A stretch of DNA of 8,452 nt from Elusimicrobiota bacterium (lineage in GTDB: Bacteria > Elusimicrobiota > Elusimicrobia > 2-02-FULL-39-32): positions 1 through 8,452 of the forward strand of contig JAHFBY010000052.1 of the NCBI GenBank assembly GCA_023249835.1, given 5' to 3'. The notes beneath the pieces are model-generated. The model made no database searches. It was not told where the DNA came from and saw nothing but the letters and a program-made list of their open reading frames with translations. The position numbers and the translations under genes were made by a program. Of the stretch, positions 1 through 4,910 are shown piece after piece; positions within the stretch are counted from its first letter, which is position 1; each line of letters starts with the position of its first letter.

Positions 1-1148
1 CCGGGTTGGTCAAAGGCGCTAACTCCCAAGATAGAGCAAGCGACCGCAGTGGCAAATTCCCAGCGGAAGAACTCTGCGCCCAACTGCATGGGCGAGTTGA
101 CCGGAATGCGTAGTACGGGCGCGCTTTTTTCTAGAGTTGAGGCTATTTTTTCTAATTTTGGGTCCTGTTTGCCGCTAAAGTAGGTGTAAACAAAAATTCG
201 GTCAGAATCGAACTGCGCGGGTTTGACCCCTTGTTCAAAAGCAATGGGGACGAGTCCCTTATTTTCCTTGCCGCTGCTTTCTGCTAGGAGCTGTTCAATC
301 CATAACGATAAGGAAGCAAGCTCTTTGGGCAAGATTAACGTTACTTTGTTGCGTCCCATGCGCGCAAATTCTCCTAGAGCCGTGCCTAGAAGAAGTCCCG
401 GATTTGATTCTGAGTTGGCGGGGTTTAGGCAGTCGCGCATCATGTTTCTGGCTCCGTTTAAAAAGGCGCGCGGATCTAGTCCAGCCAAGGTCGCGGGCAG
501 GAGCCCAAAGTAAGAGAGGGCAGAAAACCTCCCGCCGATGTCGGGCGGGTTTAAAAAAACTTTGCGGAAGCCCAGTCCCCGAGCCTGTTTTTCCAAATAA
601 GAGCCGGGGTCGGTGATCGCCACGAATTGGGCGCCCTGTTTCTGGGCGCGCGCGAAGAAGTAATGGAAAAAGGTGAGCGGCTCAATGGTTGTGCCGGACT
701 TGCTGGCCACGATAAAAAGTGTTTTTTTAAGATCCAGTTTGCGTTCAAAAGCACGAATCCATTCGGGGTCCGTGCTGTCAAGCATGGAAAGTTTGGGGTA
801 TCCTTTTTTCGGTTTTCGAAACAAGACTTGGCGCATCACCTCTCCGGACAAGCTTGATCCGCCCATCCCTAAGAGCGCCACGTCTTTGAACCCGGTTTTG
901 CGGACCTCTTCGGCGAAGTCGAGCAGCTCTTGTTCGCGCGCCTCCATCCACTCCGGCACTTGCAACCAGCCCAAAGAGTTCTGGATCAGGGTCTTGTGGT
1001 TGGCTTCTTCTTTCCACAGGGTGGGGTCTTTGACCGCTATGCGTTCGATGAATTTAGCGGACTTAAGCTTAGCCGCGCTCTTTTGCAAGAGGGACCGCCA
1101 CTGGGGTTTGAGCGTTTTTAAAAACGGGTTTAAATTTTTATCATTCAT
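1..1148 (-). CDS. pgi: glucose-6-phosphate isomerase, 3' end cut by window edge
   Basis: Interconverts glucose-6-phosphate and fructose-6-phosphate in cytoplasmic glycolysis and gluconeogenesis. About 382 residues are visible and the frame is still open at base 1, so the C-terminus lies outside. Readable family motifs are the sugar-phosphate-binding GMGGSS (residues 94-99), SKSGTT (149-154) followed by IEP, and GGRFSAL (from 205). The N-terminal block (KDPTLWK, then SLGWL) and overall texture resemble the isomerase half of bifunctional transaldolase/phosphoglucose isomerase proteins more than the E. coli-type enzyme. No transaldolase domain is fused here: the frame has a stop upstream and the ATG at 1146-1148 has a good Shine-Dalgarno site AAGGTGA (1154-1160) five bases away. 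Family assignment is firm. Classification as the short Tal-Pgi-like type is from recall. Confidence 0.92.
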   Translation of the reverse strand, partial: MNDKNLNPFLKTLKPQWRSLLQKSAAKLKSAKFIERIAVKDPTLWKEEANHKTLIQNSLGWLQVPEWMEAREQELLDFAEEVRKTGFKDVALLGMGGSSLSGEVMRQVLFRKPKKGYPKLSMLDSTDPEWIRAFERKLDLKKTLFIVASKSGTTIEPLTFFHYFFARAQKQGAQFVAITDPGSYLEKQARGLGFRKVFLNPPDIGGRFSALSYFGLLPATLAGLDPRAFLNGARNMMRDCLNPANSESNPGLLLGTALGEFARMGRNKVTLILPKELASLSLWIEQLLAESSGKENKGLVPIAFEQGVKPAQFDSDRIFVYTYFSGKQDPKLEKIASTLEKSAPVLRIPVNSPMQLGAEFFRWEFATAVACSILGVSAFDQP

Positions 1149-1160
1149 AAGGTTCACCTT

Positions 1161-1271
1161 TTAAAAATAATAAGGAATTTTCTTTTTCATATCCTTAAGC
1201 TCTTTGCGAAGCTTGAGAATCTCGTCAACCAGAATTTCTTTTTCTTGGAGATGAAGTATGGTTACGTTCAA
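1161..1271 (-). CDS. possible 36-residue coiled-coil leader protein upstream of pgi
   Basis: A frame open from 1283 to the stop TAA at 1161-1163 ends in a strongly helical, leucine-zipper-like stretch (EKEILVDEILKLRKELKDMK, then a basic tail ending IPYYF). The only usable start seen is TTG at 1269-1271; an internal ATG at 1188-1190 would leave nine residues. No convincing ribosome binding site precedes the TTG. The stop lies one base from the pgi Shine-Dalgarno site, so translation of this ORF could couple to pgi. It could be a real small protein, the tail of a decayed gene, or chance. The heptad pattern is the only argument for coding. Confidence 0.25.
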   Translation of the reverse strand: MNVTILHLQEKEILVDEILKLRKELKDMKKKIPYYF

Positions 1272-1280
1272 TTCACTGAA

Positions 1281-1309
1281 ATTTTACTTTCTCTATTAGA
1301 AAAATGCAA
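1281..1309 (-). promoter_or_regulatory. candidate sigma-70 promoter for pgi
   Basis: Read on the minus strand: -35 TTGCAT (1304-1309), 17-base spacer, -10 TAAAAT (1281-1286). Transcription would start near 1274, giving pgi a leader of about 125 bases that contains the coiled-coil ORF. Position and spacing are good; the hexamers are imperfect and this AT-rich stretch makes chance matches likely. Confidence 0.35.
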
Positions 1310-1377
1310 ATGAAATATTCCGTCGGCAACTTTAATCGGCTTCTAAGAGATACGACCCCGTAGCACTTTATACAATA

Positions 1378-2631
1378 ATGATGTATACTTCTTATATGCA
1401 CTGTAAATCGGATACTTTATTTAGATATGCAGAATCTGCGCTAGTCCGCCTTTTTCAGGAAGGGTATTCGGGTCTCTTGCTCGGCCCGCGGCAAACCGGT
1501 AAAACAACTCTAATTCAATCTTGTCTAAAAGGAAAAACGAATATTCTGGAGTACCCGCTCCAAAATCCCGGCATTCGTTTGGATTTGGAAGCAAAACCAG
1601 AACGCCTGATTGAGCAGGCGCGTGCAGCCCCATCCCAACCGTTGCTTTTTATCGATGAGGCGCAAAAAATTCCCATTCTTTTTGACGCGCTGCAAGTGCT
1701 GCTGGACGGCAAAGAAGCCCAAGCTATCCTCACCGGCTCTTCCGCCCGCAAGCTGCGCCGAGGCGGCGCCAATCTTCTTCCCGGACGCCTGAAAAGATTT
1801 TATCTAGATCCGCTCCTATGGGGAGAATTGGGTTGGCTGTCTAAAATCAAAAGCTCTATTCGGGAATTGCGCGTGGAGAATGTCAATCCACCCCAGTCCT
1901 ACTCTCTAGATCAGAGCCTGGTCTTTGGAAGCTTGCCGGGCATTGTACGGTTACCCGAGAAAGACAGGGGGGATTTTTTAAAATCCTACGCTGAAACCTA
2001 TTTAGAGGAGGAGATCCGAGCTGAAGCGCTGGTCCGTAAAATTGGTTCATTTTCCCGCTTCCTGGAGTTGGCTGCGGTGGAATCCGGAAACAACCCTAAC
2101 TTCACCAAGCTGTCTAACGAGTCTGGCGTCAGCGCGCACGCCATCCGCGAGTTCTACCAAATCTTGGAAGACACCCTAATTGTTGAACGCGTTGATCCAT
2201 TTTTAAAGAATGCCCGCAAACGAATCTTGTCTTCTTCGCGATACTATTTTTTTGACACAGGCGTTCGCAATGTTTTGGCTCGGTTGCCGCTGGAGCCCCG
2301 AATCCTCAGCGTTCAACGCGGCCCCCTCTTTGAACAAGCCGTCATCCTTGAAATTTCACGCCGAATCCGTACATTGAACCTGAACTACAAAGTCCACTAT
2401 TGGAGAACCTCCGGTGGAGCGGAAGTGGACTGTGTGCTCGACACTGGAGAAAAAATAATCCCTATTGAAATCAAAAGCTGCTCTCGCGTGGACAAATCCG
2501 ATGTTAAAGGTCTCCATATTTTCCTCCAAGATTACGCCTCCCTTGCCACCAAAGGCTACGTCATCTTTACCGGTCAACGCCCGGAAAAAATTACCCCTAA
2601 CATCACTGCTATCCCTTGGAACGAACTCTGA
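1378..2631 (+). CDS. AAA_14 / DUF4143 family ATP-binding protein
   Basis: A 417-residue P-loop ATPase of the widespread AAA_14 plus DUF4143 architecture, near the family's usual length. The N-terminal ATPase domain shows Walker A GPRQTGKT (36-43), Walker B LLFIDEAQ (89-96) and the family-typical ILTGSSARKLRRGGANLLPG (117-136). A winged-helix-like middle segment follows. The C-terminal DUF4143 part has a nuclease-fold-like signature, EVDCVLD followed by PIEIK (D-x(n)-E-x-K), as in PD-(D/E)XK folds. The true function of the family is unknown; these genes are often scattered and mobile. The start may be ATG 1378, 1381 or 1396, and none has a clear Shine-Dalgarno site. TATACA at 1369-1374 resembles a -10 but lacks a -35. 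The next gene begins 13 bases downstream and is probably co-transcribed. Confidence 0.9.
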   Translation: MMYTSYMHCKSDTLFRYAESALVRLFQEGYSGLLLGPRQTGKTTLIQSCLKGKTNILEYPLQNPGIRLDLEAKPERLIEQARAAPSQPLLFIDEAQKIPILFDALQVLLDGKEAQAILTGSSARKLRRGGANLLPGRLKRFYLDPLLWGELGWLSKIKSSIRELRVENVNPPQSYSLDQSLVFGSLPGIVRLPEKDRGDFLKSYAETYLEEEIRAEALVRKIGSFSRFLELAAVESGNNPNFTKLSNESGVSAHAIREFYQILEDTLIVERVDPFLKNARKRILSSSRYYFFDTGVRNVLARLPLEPRILSVQRGPLFEQAVILEISRRIRTLNLNYKVHYWRTSGGAEVDCVLDTGEKIIPIEIKSCSRVDKSDVKGLHIFLQDYASLATKGYVIFTGQRPEKITPNITAIPWNEL

Positions 2632-2644
2632 GAAAAAATGCCCT

Positions 2645-2827
2645 ATGAAAAAAGAAGGCGTTGTTTATTCCAGTCTTTGCCTGAGCTGTCTGTACTTGCG
2701 CACCGTGAGCACGGCGCGGGGGAGCCAATTCATTTTATGCTTATTGTCCGAAGAGCGTTCCGAATATCGAAAATATCCTCCTCAGCCGGTGTTGGATTGC
2801 GAGGGTTATAAAGAGGTCTATGTATGA
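2645..2827 (+). CDS. small four-cysteine (zinc-ribbon-like) protein of unknown function
   Basis: A 60-residue protein starting MKKEGVVYSSLC. It has CLSC at 12-15 and single cysteines at 32 and 52, a spacing that could bind one zinc. Between them are RGSQFILC and KYPPQPVLDCEGY, a pattern I recall from short uncharacterised proteins in Planctomycetes, Omnitrophota and deltaproteobacteria (C-x2-C, RGSRFLLC, FPKYPPQPV, C-x-GY). No function is known to me. The ATG at 2645 is chosen because the conserved pattern starts directly after it; an in-frame extension upstream would only overlap the ATPase gene in another frame. The ribosome site is weak. The gene meets the minus-strand gene tail-to-tail with 15 bases between them and no visible terminator. 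Confidence 0.75.
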   Translation: MKKEGVVYSSLCLSCLYLRTVSTARGSQFILCLLSEERSEYRKYPPQPVLDCEGYKEVYV

Positions 2828-2842
2828 GCGCGCCAAAAAACT

Positions 2843-3508
2843 TCAATCCGAGTCTTTCTTGCCGATCCTTTCCTTCATCCTTGACTTGTCATACTTTTGT
2901 TCTTTAACATCTTCGGATTCGGGCTCCTTCTCAAGTTCGAGACTTTTTTCCGTTTGCAGCATGAGTTGAAGTTTTTTATTGTTCTGCTCTTCCATGAACG
3001 TATTTTTTTCTGTTTCCTGGCCCTGATTGAATTGGTCTACCATGAGGGCGCGCTCGGGCCCGCGGACTTTATCGATTTTCTGGAAAAACTGTTTACGTTT
3101 CTTATATTGAATATCCAAAAAACGCTCTTCTTCCACATCAAAGGAATGTTTTTGCAGCCGCAATCTTTTGCCGCCTCTTTTTAGGAAGTGTTTCCATCTT
3201 TCATTAAATTCTTGACCGGGTTCGTTTTCAATTAAGGGAGGATCGATAAATTCTTCAGGAGGGCGCGCTGTAAAGGTGTCCGTATCTACCGATCGGAGCG
3301 CGGGAGAAAGGTTAAGCGACTGCGGTTGGTTTCCCAACTCAGGTTCAGGAGCGCCGGTCAATGGTGGGGGGGCAGATCCCAATTTGGAGGCAGGCGCTTC
3401 CGGCAAGTACTTGTCTTCGGACCCAAAAGCGTGCAGCAGGCGCTCTGGTGTTTTTAGCAAGGTTAGAATAAAAAGGGTCATTGCCAAGATATTGCAGATT
3501 CGGTTCAT
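2843..3508 (-). CDS. putative secreted proline-rich/charged helical protein
   Basis: I do not recognise the family. The 221 residues begin with a likely signal peptide (MNRICNILAMTLFILTLL, cleavage perhaps after LLHA near 27). A proline-rich low-complexity linker spans roughly 35-105 (PEAPASKLGSAPPPLTGAPE). A highly charged, probably helical C-terminal half follows, rich in Glu, Lys and Gln, with FFQKIDKVRGPERALMVDQF near its centre. The product is probably periplasmic or outer-surface. The start ATG (3506-3508) has a strong AAGGAG (3514-3519) five bases upstream and overlaps the stop of the preceding gene by four bases (ATGA), so the two are translationally coupled. Its central block resembles that of the upstream gene, suggesting distant paralogy. 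Confidence 0.7.
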   Translation of the reverse strand: MNRICNILAMTLFILTLLKTPERLLHAFGSEDKYLPEAPASKLGSAPPPLTGAPEPELGNQPQSLNLSPALRSVDTDTFTARPPEEFIDPPLIENEPGQEFNERWKHFLKRGGKRLRLQKHSFDVEEERFLDIQYKKRKQFFQKIDKVRGPERALMVDQFNQGQETEKNTFMEEQNNKKLQLMLQTEKSLELEKEPESEDVKEQKYDKSRMKERIGKKDSD

Positions 3509-3888
3509 GGTGTCTCCTTGATTTTCTGTTTATTTTTTTCAAATTGGCGCAAAATTTGAATCTTTTTTTGAGGGGTAATATTCAGCGCCGAGTCGGTTGA
3601 TGAACTTTTTTTCCAATTGTTTTGAAAACGTTGGATCTCTTCTTGTTCGCGATGGGAGCGATATTCTTCCAGGGCGCGGTCTCTTTTTTCTGGAGGCAGG
3701 CGTAAAATAGAGTTGCGGAACGCTCGGTCTTGAGGGGTCATATAGTGCTGTTCAATGTGGACTCCAATGGGATCGCGGTTAAGCGTGGAACTGGACGCTG
3801 TTGTTGTGTAGGGATTTTGCCCATACAAGCGCAAAACAGCTATGGACGTTAATGTTATCCAAATTAGCGTAAATCTATTCATATCCAT
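3505..3888 (-). CDS. putative secreted helical protein, first gene of a coupled pair
   Basis: About 127 residues from ATG 3886-3888 (or 125 from ATG 3880-3882). A signal peptide (MNRFTLIWITLTSIAVLRLY) is followed by a polar Ser/Thr segment and then a helical, basic and glutamine-rich part containing DRAFRNSILRLPPEKRDRAL. That segment recalls small periplasmic stress proteins built of short helices, but I cannot name a family. The frame stays open upstream to TTG 3934-3936, yet those 16 codons are the antisense of a duplicated endoQ fragment (3894-3954), so the later ATGs are preferred. Neither ATG has a clear Shine-Dalgarno site; a GGAG lies about 20 bases upstream, inside the duplicated fragment. 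It overlaps the next gene by ATGA. Confidence 0.65.
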   Translation of the reverse strand: MDMNRFTLIWITLTSIAVLRLYGQNPYTTTASSSTLNRDPIGVHIEQHYMTPQDRAFRNSILRLPPEKRDRALEEYRSHREQEEIQRFQNNWKKSSSTDSALNITPQKKIQILRQFEKNKQKIKETP

Positions 3889-3893
3889 TGCCG

Positions 3894-3954
3894 ATTCTGA
3901 CGCGCACTCTCCAGAAAAGTTGGCCCGAGAAGCCAACCTTTTGGACGCCCCGTT
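3894..3954 (+). pseudogene. 61-bp endoQ fragment (repeat copy A)
   Basis: This stretch matches 5572-5632 in the endoQ gene at 58 of 61 positions in the same orientation. The differences are 3913 a/c, 3928 a/c and 3949 c/t, each at a third codon position and each synonymous. Read on the plus strand it encodes SDAHSPEKLAREANLLDAP, a metal-site segment of the PHP domain. It sits in a 71-codon open frame (3842-4057) with no other PHP sequence, so it is a remnant rather than a gene. Similarity fades just before 3894 and stops just after 3954. Confidence 0.85.
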
Positions 3955-3976
3955 TAAAAATAATCTGATTTTAAAA

Positions 3977-4005
3977 ATTCTACTATTTTTACGTTCCCCT
4001 GGCCA
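3977..4005 (-). promoter_or_regulatory. weak candidate promoter for the secreted-protein operon
   Basis: Read on the minus strand: -35-like TGGCCA (4000-4005, four of six consensus bases), 17-base spacer, -10 TAGAAT (3977-3982). Transcription would start near 3970 and place the endoQ fragment in an approximately 82-base 5' leader. The -35 lies inside a 10-bp palindrome CCTGGCCAGG (3998-4007), which could be an operator. The evidence is position plus hexamers only. Confidence 0.25.
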
Positions 4006-4114
4006 GGACTTTTGCGCCTTTCCCGCTGATGTGAGTTTTAGTCTCTGCGGCTCTTAAAGTATGAATCCGCAGTTATCGAAAAGGCCAGAGTTTACGAAAT
4101 TCAACAGTAACCAA

Positions 4115-4143
4115 TTGATAAAACGATAATTCTCTGGTATAGT
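4115..4143 (+). promoter_or_regulatory. promoter of the toxin-antitoxin operon
   Basis: -35 TTGATA (4115-4120), exactly 17 bases, -10 TATAGT (4138-4143) preceded by an extended -10 TGG. The start would be near 4150, right at the ribosome binding site, so the leader is only about 13 bases. A short leader and a strong promoter fit an antitoxin-first operon that represses itself; TTATCG (4073-4078) and CGATAA (4124-4129) form a spaced inverted pair that could contribute to an operator, but this is weak. Confidence 0.65.
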
Positions 4144-4149
4144 ATTACT

Positions 4150-4156
4150 GGAGGTG
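4150..4156 (+). promoter_or_regulatory. Shine-Dalgarno site that fixes the antitoxin start
   Basis: GGAGGTG lies six bases before ATG 4163. The GTG at 4154, which would add three codons, is inside this site and so cannot be the start. Confidence 0.8.
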
Positions 4157-4162
4157 TTACCT

Positions 4163-4399
4163 ATGTCAATGTTATTTTCTCTTAAAATGAACGATCAGAT
4201 ATATCAGACCGCAGAGAGCATGTTGAGAAAAACTAAAATGTCCAGGAACGCCTATATCAACCGGGCGGTGGATTTTTTTAATCGCATGCAAAAACGCAAG
4301 ACCCTTGCCAAAGCGTTTAGAATTGAATCGAAAAAAGTCGCGTCTGAAAGTTTGCGCACGCTCCACGCTTTTGAAGCTTTAGAAGACAGCCTTCCTTAA
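4163..4399 (+). CDS. ribbon-helix-helix antitoxin of a MazF-type module
   Basis: A 78-residue basic protein. Its N-terminus (MLFSLKMNDQIYQTAESML, then KTKMSRNAYINRAVDFF) fits the strand-helix-helix plan of RHH/CopG-like DNA-binding antitoxins. The strand would contact operator DNA, and SRNAYINRAV corresponds to the conserved start of the second helix. The C-terminal half (about 45-78) would be the flexible part that wraps and neutralises the toxin. It is expected to repress its own promoter at 4115-4143. The toxin gene starts four bases after the stop. Identification rests largely on the neighbouring toxin; sequence conservation in this family is low. Confidence 0.8.
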   Translation: MSMLFSLKMNDQIYQTAESMLRKTKMSRNAYINRAVDFFNRMQKRKTLAKAFRIESKKVASESLRTLHAFEALEDSLP

Positions 4400-4403
4400 G
4401 TCG

Positions 4404-4751
4404 ATGCAGGTACAACGGCAGTATCTATTCTTGGCTGATTTAAACCCAAACATGGGCACCGAGCCGGGAAAGGTTAGGCCGGTCGTTGTATTGCAAAGCA
4501 ACTTGCTAAATAGCGTTCACCCGTCAACCATTATTTGCCCATTAACTACGAAGGTTTCGCCTGGAGTTCACTTATTGCGGGTACATATCAAAAAAGGACA
4601 AGCGGGTTTACCGCACGATTCGGACGTCCTCCTTGATCAAATTAGAGCCATCGATAACCGCAGACTGCTAAAAATCTTGGGAAAATTGCCGGATAGTATT
4701 TTTGAGAAAGTATTGGAAAATGTAATGACTGTATTGGATTTGGCAATTTAA
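4404..4751 (+). CDS. mazF: MazF/PemK family endoribonuclease toxin
   Basis: A 115-residue sequence-specific mRNA interferase that would inhibit translation when freed from its antitoxin. Family landmarks are DLNPNMGTEPGKVRPVVVL (12-30) and ICPLTT (44-49). Arg25 and Thr48 fall at the positions known as catalytic in B. subtilis MazF, so the toxin looks intact. Length is normal for the family. The ATG lies four bases after the antitoxin stop, with no separate strong ribosome site, so translation is probably coupled and toxin output kept below antitoxin. The cleavage specificity cannot be read from the sequence. Confidence 0.92.
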   Translation: MQVQRQYLFLADLNPNMGTEPGKVRPVVVLQSNLLNSVHPSTIICPLTTKVSPGVHLLRVHIKKGQAGLPHDSDVLLDQIRAIDNRRLLKILGKLPDSIFEKVLENVMTVLDLAI

Positions 4752-4803
4752 CCAAAAAAATATTTATGCGGGGAGTTGGGATACTTTAATGGTGGACTCT
4801 AAG

Positions 4804-4858
4804 AGGGTTACCTATTACGAGCCTATGCCAAATAGTTTTTAACCGGGGATGTAACCCT
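4804..4858. repeat. spaced inverted repeat between mazF and endoQ
   Basis: AGGGTTAC (4804-4811) and GTAACCCT (4851-4858) are perfect inverted copies 39 bases apart. Inside is a second pair, CTATT (4812-4816) with AATAG (4831-4835), followed by five T residues. A further CGGGG (4844-4848) pairs with CCCCG (4864-4868), which overlaps the -35 of the endoQ promoter. Together they could form a weak terminator for the toxin operon, a binding site, or nothing. This is the only structure seen between 4752 and 4860. Confidence 0.35.
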
Positions 4859-4860
4859 GA

Positions 4861-4889
4861 TTGCCCCGAGCGTTGGAAAGTGGTAGAAT
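4861..4889 (+). promoter_or_regulatory. candidate promoter for the endoQ-crcB-tag operon
   Basis: -35 TTGCCC (4861-4866), 17-base spacer, -10 TAGAAT (4884-4889). A start near 4896 leaves a leader of about 15 bases before ATG 4911. Spacing is ideal and the -10 has five of six consensus bases; the -35 has four. Confidence 0.4.
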
Positions 4890-4910
4890 GATGATCGATG
4901 CCCATACTTT

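Noticed and set aside
673..1164. Plus-strand open frame of 163 codons
   Set aside because: It lies wholly antisense to the phosphoglucose isomerase gene, whose GMGGSS, SKSGTT and GGRFS motifs are on the minus strand; the plus frame has no family features.
1369..1390. TATAC / GTATA inverted repeat around the ATPase start as an operator
   Set aside because: Five-base arms in an AT-rich region are too short to claim.
2465..2827. Longer version (120 codons) of the four-cysteine protein
   Set aside because: The first 60 codons overlap the ATPase gene in another frame and look like its shadow; the conserved pattern starts only after ATG 2645.
3842..4057. Plus-strand 71-codon frame containing SDAHSPEKLAREANLLDAP
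   Set aside because: The PHP-like peptide is explained by the 61-bp endoQ fragment; the flanks have no PHP sequence and the frame starts antisense to the signal-peptide gene. It is treated as a remnant, not a gene.
4045..4072. CTGCGG and CCGCAG inverted pair as a terminator
   Set aside because: The 6-bp arms are separated by 16 bases and no T-run follows on either strand; it could be chance.
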